A stretch of 64,000 nucleotides of DNA. It comes from GCA-2733415 sp049614485. Lineage in GTDB: Bacteria; Bacteroidota; Bacteroidia; Flavobacteriales; Flavobacteriaceae. This document shows, piece by piece, positions 43,190 through 51,459 of this stretch. The position numbers were made by a program, and so were the translations under genes. The DNA is taken from the NCBI GenBank assembly GCA_049614485.1, contig JBMZDR010000009.1, positions 29,352 to 93,351 of the forward strand, written 5' to 3'. Positions within the stretch are counted from its first letter, which is position 1; every line of letters starts with the position of its first letter. The notes beneath the pieces were generated by a model, which was not told the DNA's origin, did not search any database, and saw nothing but the letters and a program-made list of their open reading frames with translations.

Positions 43190-43894
43190 CTATTTTTTTT
43201 TCTTTCTTTTCTTTGGATTATTTGATAGTGTATAGTCTACTGATTTCGTCAGTTTTCCATTGGTATAATACTTCCATAAGCCTCTTGGCTTATTCATTTC
43301 GTACTTACCTGTCATTTTCTTATTACCCTCCTCATCATATTCCACAAAGTATCCATGAGACTTCCCTTTTACAAAAGCATATTCACTTGAAACTTTACCA
43401 TTTGGTGCATACATAATTTTTTTGCCGTGTAACAGGTCATTTTTAAATTCTTGAGTTTGTAACACTTTTCCATCATTATAATATGATGTTTTAACACCTT
43501 CTAACTTTCCGTGTACATAGTTTTCAACATCTACTAACGCCCCTGTATTTCTTTCATACGATTTCCACTTACCTATACGAAACTTACCTTTCATTTTTCC
43601 TTCTGAAAGAAAAATTCCTTTGGAACTATAATATTTAACTATAACTGTGTCAGAAGCAACATCAAATTGTTTTATACAAGAAGGGTGCACTCCTTTAGCT
43701 TCTTTGTGGTAAAATTTGAAAACACCCTGCTCTTTACCATGATTAAACTGACCTTGATATCTTAACTTATCGGTGCCTTCATATTTTTTTTCCCATCGTC
43801 CGTGACGTTTCCCATTCTCATCAAACTGATTAATGTTTTGAGCAAACATATTTGTCACTAAGGATATAGAAAATAATACTAGTATTTTACGCAT
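43190..43894 (-). CDS. Exported MORN-repeat (YwqK-like) protein
   Basis: A 234-residue exported protein with signal peptide MRKILVLFSISLVTNMFAQ. The mature part consists of MORN-type repeats: ENGKRHGRWEKKY, GQFNHGKEQGVFKFY, GKMKGKFRIGKWKSYE, NYVHGKLEGVKTSYYNDG, FKNDLLHGKKIMYAPNG, VKGKSHGYFVEYDEEG and YEMNKPRGLWKYYTNG. The C-terminus is a lysine-rich tail (KKRKKKK). Database entries often name such proteins YwqK family antitoxins, but nothing here supports a toxin-antitoxin role: there is no partner gene and the protein is exported. A surface or envelope scaffold is more likely. Confidence 0.85.
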   Translation of the reverse strand: MRKILVLFSISLVTNMFAQNINQFDENGKRHGRWEKKYEGTDKLRYQGQFNHGKEQGVFKFYHKEAKGVHPSCIKQFDVASDTVIVKYYSSKGIFLSEGKMKGKFRIGKWKSYERNTGALVDVENYVHGKLEGVKTSYYNDGKVLQTQEFKNDLLHGKKIMYAPNGKVSSEYAFVKGKSHGYFVEYDEEGNKKMTGKYEMNKPRGLWKYYTNGKLTKSVDYTLSNNPKKRKKKK

Positions 43895-43941
43895 CGTCTT
43901 TTTATTTTTAAGTAACGCAATTTATGCAATTTTACTATAAC

Positions 43942-43970
43942 AAAAAAGCTGCCAAAAATGGCAGCTTTTA
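43942..43970 (-). terminator. Terminator of the adhesin-like gene
   Basis: AAAAAGCTGCCA pairs with TGGCAGCTTTT, with a 4-base loop, on the minus strand 23 bases after the adhesin stop codon. Confidence 0.85.
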
Positions 43971-43992
43971 TTTTTAATTATTTTTAATTATA

Positions 43993-46900
43993 CTATTTTA
44001 CTGAAATGACTTTGACTAAAGTACTCTTATCTCCAGCTTCTACTTTTATAAAATACATTTGGTTTGAAAACAATTTATAATCTAAATCAAGTGCTTTTAC
44101 CTTATGGTAATAGATATCTTTATCAACTACAGTTTTTACTACCCTACCTTGTAAATCATAAACTTGAATTATTGCTTCTGACTCACCATTAATTTCGTAA
44201 CGAATATTTATGGTATCAACAAATGGTATTGGATATGCTGTAAATATAGGCTTATCATCACTTAAACCTTCTATCACTGAAATGTAAACGCTTTCTGGCA
44301 ATAGAATTCTACATTCATCAAAACCTCTATTTATAGCATCAACTGCACCAGTAATACTAGAATAAGATAAATTACCTATATCATGACCACCTAAAGCTTT
44401 ATTTGCTAATTCAAATAACCCTTGTACTGTTGCTGAACCATTCATTTCAAGATAAGCAATTATATCAGGTGAAATTTGAAACATTTGAATAGACTCTACA
44501 TCATACTCTTCAGAACCACACTCTAGTGTTGCTGCTGTATAAAACGTGTCTTCTAATTGATACGAAGCTAACGAATTATCAGCATACAAATTAAAGTATA
44601 ACGTCATGGTTTGACTTAACAAATTATTCTTGATGGCTCCTCTTCTTGGTCCTTTAGAAACTAAAGGAACATTAGACCATGTTGTAACATCATTATAAGT
44701 TGCATAACCAGTTAATGATCTTGATGGTCCTCCACCAGGCAATAGTTTAAAAATATTATCATTTTGTATATCACCCATAAATAACCTAAAGTACTTACCG
44801 TTTAATTCATCTCCAAAATCAACTTGTCCTCCGGAATTCATTAATGCGCCTAACATAATATCCTTCGCAACAACTTGTTGGTCTTCTGGAATACAAGCTA
44901 AGCCTCCTTGATTACCATAGAATCCTTGAGTATAACTACAGAAAACTTCATCCATTAAACAAGGTTCAACAAGTATACTACATTCAACTTCACAATCATT
45001 TTCATCGGTTATAATTACTGAAAAAGTTGCTTGCCCTACACCTGTAGAAAAACTAACTGTTTGCAGAACGTCACTTCCATTTGTAATCATCCAACCATTA
45101 CCTAGCCCTATAGCATCAATTGACCAGTTATAACTATAACTACCAGTACCTCCATATGCGGAAGCATAAAGCGTATTCAAGTCATTATCTCCACAAAAAG
45201 GAATACTATCAAACCCAGTTAAAATATTATTACACGCTAACTCATCTGGTTCAAACACTATAACGTCACAAGTACTTGAACATCCATTTCCACCTATTAC
45301 TGTTACAGAATAAGTACCATTTGGCAAATTATTTATTGTAGATGTATTACCAATACTAACTCCTGGGTTATTTGAATCTTCCCAATCATATTGATACGGA
45401 AGAACTCCTCCTGAAGCCATAACACTAACCGATCCACTAGCATCTCCACTACACGCGACTGGCGTACTTGAACACTCTAATTCCGGTGCAGTATCATCGA
45501 TCTCTACCGTTGTACTACAACTTGACTCACAACCATTGGCAGCCGTAACTGTTAAGGTATACTCTCCTGCTTCACTTGCAACAGCATCTTGTGTATTGGC
45601 ACTGAATCCATTAGGTCCTACCCAAGCATAACTCGATGCTCCGTCAGGCCCTCCACTTAAGGCTACACTTAATTTATCACAACTCAATGGTCCATCATTA
45701 TCTGCATTACATCCTGGTGCAGTATCATCGATCTCTACCGTTGTACTACAACTTGACTCACAACCATTGGCNNNNNNNNNNNNNNNNNNNNNNNNNNNNN
45801 NNNNNNNNNNNNNNNNNNNNNNNNNNNNNNNNNNNNNNNNNNNNNNNNNNNNNNNNNNNNNNNNNNNNNTACACTTAATTTATCACAACTCAATGGTCCA
45901 TCATTATCTGCATTACATCCTGGTGGTGTATTATCGATATTTATTATTACTTCATCTTCTGAAGTACACCCACCAGGTATTGTTACAATAACACTATAAG
46001 TACCTGCTGCACTAACATCTAATGTCATTGCTACACCTTCAGGTGCAGGAATGGCTATATCATTTAAATACCATTGGTAAGTTATCCCCTCGGTTACGTT
46101 TGTTGATGCGTTTAATACAGTTTGAGGTGTATTACAATCTAAATCTGAAGCTCCAGTAATAGCAACATCCACCTCTGGAATCCTACCTAAATCAAAAGGG
46201 CCGGCTAAATCTTTTAGCTCAGCAGTAAAAGAATCTGAAGATCTTGTTTTTACAATTACACTACCTAATACTTCACCACAATCTCCACCTACTGTTCCTC
46301 TATCAAAACCTAATTTTGTTAGATTTAGAGCAAACTCAGCGAAAGTATCTCCAAGGTGATCTGCCACGATATCTCCAGATTTAGATATTGTACCCCATGA
46401 TGGTCCAATTCCAAGACCGGGTCCTGCCGGTATACTTGTGTCATTATTTATAGTTGCATATACAGCATTTGCTCCAAATGGTATTTCTATTTTTGCATAA
46501 CCATATACTCCTGCACCAGTACCTCCTGAGTAATTCACCCAGCTATTGTTTTCTTTTACAAATGTAAATGACCTTCCTGGTGTCATTGGCGTTGCAAAAG
46601 GGAAAGCGTTGTAATTTTCAAAAAAAGAATCTGGCACTCCTACCAATTCCATCCATATATAAATATTTGCTGAGGCAACATCTCCACCGTTTGAATAATC
46701 AAAAGATATAATAACATCACCTAGTTTAATTGATTGTCCAGTAGTTGGGTCAAACTCCCAGGCTGTATGTCCACCATCAGGTCCTGTGTTACCTAATGGT
46801 TGCGCAAGACTATCGTCATAAGACACTTCTGACCTGAAGTACTCGAAATCTAGATAACTATCACCACTATCATTACGAGTTGAGCCTGCTAAATAAGCCC

Positions 46901-47411
46901 ATTCATCATCTTGAATACTGGTACCGTCTCTTCTCAAATGCCCCATAACGTCTATAATGTCATTCTTCTGAGGAACATCAGCTCTACCAATTGTCCATGT
47001 GTTTGGATTGTCGAAGTTTTTATCACTACCAGAAGTGAATACGTTTTGATCTTTATTACTTCCTGTTGTATTTTGATCTCTTAAATACACTGCATCAATC
47101 CACAGCCTGCCATCAATTACAGCAAATAAAGGTTCTGACATACGCAATTCTACGGCTGTATTATCAAGCCCCATATTCAAGTCACTAATAAAACTTAATG
47201 CGTCTGCAGAAGTGACATCTATAACCCCACGTCCTGTCAATGAATTCAGAAACCAGTCATCTGTACCAGTTCCCAATTGTGGTGGGTTTATAAAAGTAGT
47301 TACTCCCGCTCGTACATCTCCGTCAACTCCAAAATTAGCTGCAATAACTCCATCTTGATTTACTTGAGAAAATCCAAAAAAAGAGCAAAAAAAAATAGGC
47401 ATATCAGCCAT
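43993..47411 (-). CDS. Large T9SS-secreted adhesin-like protein with Ig/SprB-type repeats (gap inside)
   Basis: Probably one gene of over 1100 residues, read in two pieces because of the 98-base N gap (47411-45870 N-terminal, 45687-43993 C-terminal). The N-terminus is MADMPIFFCSFFGFSQ, a weak signal peptide, followed by ~350 residues of unassigned extracellular domain. Then come Ig/PKD-like repeats: DLDCNTPQTVLNAS, and near-identical ones with CDKLSVALSGGPDGASSYAW. A SprB-type repeat follows, with SGDASGSVSVMASGGVLPYQYDW. The C-terminus is a T9SS type A sorting domain (FTAYPIPFVDTINIRYEI ... LVKVISVK). Many Cys pairs suggest disulfides. Its role is likely adhesion, or gliding as for SprB. The two pieces are out of frame only because the gap size is wrong (see findings). 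Confidence 0.8.
45488..45926. repeat. 231-bp tandem repeat in the adhesin gene
   Basis: The sequence from GTATCATCG to AACCATTGGC is identical at 45491-45540 and 45722-45771 (offset 231 bases, 77 codons). The stretch TACACTTAATTT... through CATCCTGGTG recurs at 45664 and 45870. The unit encodes a Cys-rich Ig-like domain. Near-identity of the copies implies recent duplication and explains the assembly failure. Confidence 0.9.
45772..45869. other. Assembly gap (98 N)
   Basis: 98 undetermined bases inside the 231-bp repeat. The length is probably a scaffolder estimate, since it leaves the two gene halves out of frame. Confidence 0.99.
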
Positions 47412-47450
47412 TTATTTTTTACTTTGGAATAATCATCAATAATTTCTTTA

Positions 47451-47500
47451 AAAAAGTACCAAGTACAACACTTCTTGTTGTGTAGGGTACTTTTTTCCAT
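47451..47500. terminator. Extended hairpin upstream of the adhesin-like gene
   Basis: AAAAAAGTACC pairs with GGTACTTTTTT, and inner ACAAC with GTTGT. With T6 at the end it looks like a terminator in either direction. On the minus strand it lies only about 40 bases before the adhesin start, so it could act as an attenuator in the leader, or it could be a second terminator after yidC. Confidence 0.6.
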
Positions 47501-47652
47501 AACATAAAACATTTAAAATTGGTTAATTTCAAAAGTTTTTTTGGTGATGATTTTCAGGGGAAGGATTTTTTAACTATCAAAAACAATTTTGATAATTAAT
47601 CAACACTTCATTTAGAATGATATGTGAGGTCAAGTGTAATGATAATTGGGTA

Positions 47653-47684
47653 TAAAAAAGGCACCCAATAGATTAGGTGCCTAT
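47653..47684 (-). terminator. yidC terminator
   Basis: AGGCACC pairs with GGTGCCT across a 12-base loop; on the minus strand a T6 tract follows. Confidence 0.85.
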
Positions 47685-47724
47685 AAATTTACTAAATAAT
47701 TAGCTCATAATGAGCTAATTACGA

Positions 47725-49632
47725 TTATTTCTTTTTAGCTTTTTGTTGTTTTTCAGCTTCCTCCATCATCTGTTGCATTTTTCGCTGAAATTTATTGGCT
47801 TTTTTAGGCTTCTTTTTGTTTTCATTAATTTTTGCTAATATCCTTTCTTCATCAATAAAGAACTTTTTAATAGCTAACATTATTGTTATTGTTAATAAGT
47901 TAGATACAAAATAGTACAAACTCAATCCACTGGCATAGTTGTTAAAGAATACTAACATCATTAATGGAGAGAAATATAACATGTACTTCATCATTTTCTG
48001 CATGTCTGGCATTCCTTCTTGTACTGGCGCTTGCATATTAGCTTGTTGACTTTGTGTCATACGCATGTAAAAGAAGATTGCCACAGAAGCAAAAATTGGG
48101 AATAAACTCACATGGTCACCATAGAAAGGGACATTGAATGGAAGTTTTAGAACCTCATCATAAGCTGATAAATCTTCTGCCCATAAAAAGCTTTTTTGAC
48201 GTAAACCTATTTCCGAAGGGAAAAAACGAAATAAAGCAAAGAATATTGGCATTTGCAATACTGCAGGAATACATCCTGCCATCATGTTAACACCAGACTC
48301 ACGCTGCATTTTCATGGTTTCTTGTTGACGCTTCATAGCATCTTTCTTATCTGGGTACTTCGCGTTAATTTTCTCCATTTCAGGGCGTATAACTTTCATT
48401 TTTGCACTTGACAAATATGACTTATACACTAAAGGCGACATGAAAATTCTCACGACAATTGTCATTAAAATAATGATTAATCCATAGCCTAAACTTGCTC
48501 CAAAATTAATACTCAAAAAACTGAATACTGGGATAAATAAAAATTTGTTAATCCACCCAAAAATACCCCAACCTAAGTTGACGTTTTTCTCCAAACCTAA
48601 ATCTTCATAACTCTTTAATATCTTATAATCATTAGGACCGTAGTACCATGACATGTTTTGGTTAATTTCTCCACCTGAAACAGCTAACTCAGTTTGCAAT
48701 TCGAATCCTTTTAAGTATTCTGCTTCTACGGTATCTCTTTCTATATAATTATCTTGCTTAACAGCTATTTTTTTAAATGTTGTATCAGCTAATAATATTG
48801 AAGAAAAGAAATGTTGTTTAAAGCCAACCCAACTGATGTTTTCTGCGGTATCATCGCCTTCAGTAAGGCCTAAACACTCTAAATCGCCATCATCTAAATA
48901 GTGGATTGCCGTGTTTTGATTTTCATAGGTTAAACTTTTCTCATTAACACGAGCTTGTAAATTCCAGTCTAAATCAATCCCGTTTGATGTATTGATTACG
49001 TCAGACAAACCTTGAGATTTTATTGTGAAATCAACCATGTAATTATTCGGTTGAATTTCATAACGGTATTCTAAAAATTTCGTTTCAGAAACTTTTAAAC
49101 GCATAGAAATAACTTGGTTCTTTCCGTTTTTAGAAATGGTTGGTTGAAAGTATAAGTCTTTAGTGTTTAAAATTCTATTATCCGTAGTTGTTAGTTTAAT
49201 GTTTAATGATGCATTATCATCTTTTACTAAATACAACGGCTTTTGATCGAAAGTTTTAAAATCTTTTAATCTTACTTCTTTTAAATACCCTCCTTTATTA
49301 CTAAACTTTAAGTCTAAAACATCATTAGTAATTTCAGTAACAGCATCAGTTGCAGAAGGCAAACTTGCTCCATAAGCAAAGAGCCCTAATTTATTATTCA
49401 AATTAGCTAGAGTAATAGAATCTTGCGTAGCGTTGCTCGAAAAATGTTCTTGAGTTACAACTTTAGTTTCTGTTTTATCAGCCACCTCTGCTTCAACAGG
49501 TTCTTCTGTGGTGGTTGTTTTTGCTTGAACTTCTTCAGGATTGGGTGCATTGTTCATCCACATCCATGTTACTAAACCTGCAATTAACACATATCCTATA
49601 AGTTGCTTAGGATCAAATTTTTTGTCTTCCAT
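47725..49632 (-). CDS. yidC: Membrane protein insertase YidC
   Basis: A 635-residue Oxa1/YidC insertase; start chosen at the ATG at 49632 (MEDKKFDPKQLIGYVLIAG) because it begins the canonical N-terminal helix and the longer ORF start (49662) would lie inside a hairpin. The first helix is followed by a large periplasmic domain (about residues 30-350). The conserved hydrophobic core follows: GWGIFGWINKFLFIPVFSFLSI, YGLIIILMTIVVRIFMSPLVYKS (with the conserved Arg in the hydrophilic groove), CIPAVLQMPIFFALFRF, and two final helices. The C-terminal tail is very basic. It inserts membrane proteins with or without Sec. pyrG lies upstream on the same strand. Confidence 0.97.
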   Translation of the reverse strand: MEDKKFDPKQLIGYVLIAGLVTWMWMNNAPNPEEVQAKTTTTEEPVEAEVADKTETKVVTQEHFSSNATQDSITLANLNNKLGLFAYGASLPSATDAVTEITNDVLDLKFSNKGGYLKEVRLKDFKTFDQKPLYLVKDDNASLNIKLTTTDNRILNTKDLYFQPTISKNGKNQVISMRLKVSETKFLEYRYEIQPNNYMVDFTIKSQGLSDVINTSNGIDLDWNLQARVNEKSLTYENQNTAIHYLDDGDLECLGLTEGDDTAENISWVGFKQHFFSSILLADTTFKKIAVKQDNYIERDTVEAEYLKGFELQTELAVSGGEINQNMSWYYGPNDYKILKSYEDLGLEKNVNLGWGIFGWINKFLFIPVFSFLSINFGASLGYGLIIILMTIVVRIFMSPLVYKSYLSSAKMKVIRPEMEKINAKYPDKKDAMKRQQETMKMQRESGVNMMAGCIPAVLQMPIFFALFRFFPSEIGLRQKSFLWAEDLSAYDEVLKLPFNVPFYGDHVSLFPIFASVAIFFYMRMTQSQQANMQAPVQEGMPDMQKMMKYMLYFSPLMMLVFFNNYASGLSLYYFVSNLLTITIMLAIKKFFIDEERILAKINENKKKPKKANKFQRKMQQMMEEAEKQQKAKKK

Positions 49633-49652
49633 TCTAAATGTTTTAGTATACA

Positions 49653-49687
49653 TAAAAAACACACTAGCTTATAATAGTGTGTTTTTA
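49653..49687 (-). terminator. Hairpin between pyrG and yidC
   Basis: AAACACACTA pairs with TAGTGTGTTT; on the minus strand a T6 tract follows. It ends about 20 bases before the yidC start, so it either terminates pyrG mRNA or acts as a partial terminator in a pyrG-yidC transcript. Confidence 0.75.
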
Positions 49688-49746
49688 TCATTGTTTTATT
49701 TTACTCAAATAAAATTCCAAACATCATTTTAATGACGTATTGGCAT

Positions 49747-51345
49747 TTATTTTGCATTATCGACAGCTGCTTTTACAAAATCTACAAATAATGGATGCGG
49801 ATTTGCAACTGTACTTTTATATTCTGGGTGGTATTGTACACCAACAAACCAAGGGTGCGTTGGAATTTCTACAATCTCGACTAATCCTGTATCTGGATTA
49901 AACCCTGTTGCTTTCATTCCTGCAGCTTCAATTTGAGCTTTATAAGCATTATTAAATTCAAAACGATGTCTGTGACGTTCATCAATGACATCTGCATTAT
50001 AAATATTATGAACTTTACTTCCGTTTTCTAATTCACATTTCCATGCACCAAGACGCATTGTTCCGCCTTTATCCACAACCGTTTTTTGCTCTTCCATTAA
50101 GTTGATAACAGGATTCGTGGTGTTTTCATCCATTTCAACTGAATTCGCGTCAGATAAGCCTAATACGTTTCTAGAGTATTCAATTACGGCCATTTGCATT
50201 CCTAAACATATACCTAAAAACGGCACATCGTTTTCTCTTGCATATTGCACTGCAGTAACTTTTCCTTCAATACCTCTACCTCCAAAACCTGGTGCTACTA
50301 ATATCGCATCAACTTGTTTTAAGTCAGCAACAGTAACATGTTCAGAGTGAATTGATTTCACATTCACTTTTACTTCGTTTGCTGCACCAGCATGAATGAA
50401 CGCTTCTAATATTGATTTGTATGAATCTTGTAGTTCAACATATTTACCAACTAATCCTACTGTGATTTCAGATTTTGGATTTTTATGACGACTTACAAAA
50501 TCGTTCCATTTTTCTAAGTTAGGCACCCCATTTAAAGAAAGTTTTAATTGACTTAGTACGACAGAGTCTAACTTTTCTTCTAACATTAAATTTGGCACAT
50601 CATATATGGTAGATGCGTCAATAGATTGAATAACTGCCTCTTTTTTAACATTACAAAACAATGCTAATTTTGCTCTAATTTCATCTGAAAGCTCATGCTC
50701 CGTTCTGCATACTAAGATGTCTGCTTTTACGCCACTTTCCATTAATGTTTTAACAGAGTGTTGCGTAGGTTTTGTTTTCAACTCACCTGCAGCAGCTAAG
50801 TAAGGCACAAGAGTTAAATGAATTGTTAGTGCATTTTCATCTCCTAACTCCCATTTTAACTGACGTACAGCTTCAACGTATGGTAGTGATTCAATATCAC
50901 CAACAGTTCCTCCAATTTCAGTAATTATGATGTCATAATCACCGGAATTTCCTAAAATTTGGATGCGCTCTTTTATTTCATTTGTAATATGCGGGACAAC
51001 CTGAACTGTTTTTCCTAAAAACTCACCTCGGCGCTCTTTTTGAATAACAGACTGGTAAATTCTACCTGTAGTTACATTATTTGCTTGAGATGTGTTGACA
51101 TTTAAAAAACGTTCATAATGTCCTAAATCTAAATCAGTTTCTGCACCATCCTCAGTTACGAAACACTCTCCATGTTCATATGGATTTAATGTTCCGGGAT
51201 CTACATTTAAATACGGATCTAGCTTTTGAATGGTTGTTCTATACCCTCTTGATTGCAGTAACTTTGCTAAAGAAGCGGCGATAATTCCCTTTCCTAATGA
51301 AGACGTTACCCCTCCTGTAACAAAAATATACTTGACATTTGACAT
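49747..51345 (-). CDS. pyrG: CTP synthase
   Basis: A 532-residue CTP synthase that aminates UTP to CTP with glutamine. The N-terminal synthetase begins KYIFVTGGVTSSLGKGIIAASL (P-loop), with the UTP/CTP-site motifs SLPYVEAVRQ and MESGVKADILVCR. The C-terminal class I glutaminase has FLGICLGMQMAV with the nucleophilic Cys, and VQYHPEYKS with the His/Glu pair. Length matches the family. A TTG-N19-TATTTTTG promoter lies 33 bases upstream. No CTP-attenuation poly-C tract as in Bacillus was seen. Confidence 0.98.
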   Translation of the reverse strand: MSNVKYIFVTGGVTSSLGKGIIAASLAKLLQSRGYRTTIQKLDPYLNVDPGTLNPYEHGECFVTEDGAETDLDLGHYERFLNVNTSQANNVTTGRIYQSVIQKERRGEFLGKTVQVVPHITNEIKERIQILGNSGDYDIIITEIGGTVGDIESLPYVEAVRQLKWELGDENALTIHLTLVPYLAAAGELKTKPTQHSVKTLMESGVKADILVCRTEHELSDEIRAKLALFCNVKKEAVIQSIDASTIYDVPNLMLEEKLDSVVLSQLKLSLNGVPNLEKWNDFVSRHKNPKSEITVGLVGKYVELQDSYKSILEAFIHAGAANEVKVNVKSIHSEHVTVADLKQVDAILVAPGFGGRGIEGKVTAVQYARENDVPFLGICLGMQMAVIEYSRNVLGLSDANSVEMDENTTNPVINLMEEQKTVVDKGGTMRLGAWKCELENGSKVHNIYNADVIDERHRHRFEFNNAYKAQIEAAGMKATGFNPDTGLVEIVEIPTHPWFVGVQYHPEYKSTVANPHPLFVDFVKAAVDNAK

Positions 51346-51377
51346 AATTAGTTGTTGTTGTGTTGTTGAAATCTGCG

Positions 51378-51407
51378 CAAAAATACGGATTAAAACGGCA
51401 ATTGCAA
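51378..51407 (-). promoter_or_regulatory. pyrG promoter
   Basis: On the minus strand TTG (51407-51405) and TATTTTTG (51385-51378) are 19 bases apart, a full match to the flavobacterial TTG-N17-23-TAnnTTTG pattern. Confidence 0.7.
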
Positions 51408-51459
51408 TAACTAATAAAAGTTATTTGTATGTCAGTTGTTGAAATCTGAAAAGTTTATT

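Larger units (their letters stand above)
47412..47724. other. Intergenic region with two hairpins
   Basis: 313 bases without a gene between yidC and the adhesin-like gene (both minus strand). Hairpins lie at 47451-47500 and 47653-47684, and an 11-bp inverted repeat (AATTAGCTCAT/ATGAGCTAATT) sits next to the yidC stop at 47698-47720. The promoter of the adhesin gene should be here, but I see no clear TAnnTTTG box. Confidence 0.5.

Noticed and set aside
43190..43894. Toxin-antitoxin (YwqK antitoxin) system
   Set aside because: The protein is exported, MORN-repeat only, and there is no toxin gene beside it; the family label does not imply function.
45735..45991. Reading frames running through the N gap on either strand
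   Set aside because: They exist only because N codons are read as open; the coding strand is minus, and plus-strand versions are shadows of the repeat.
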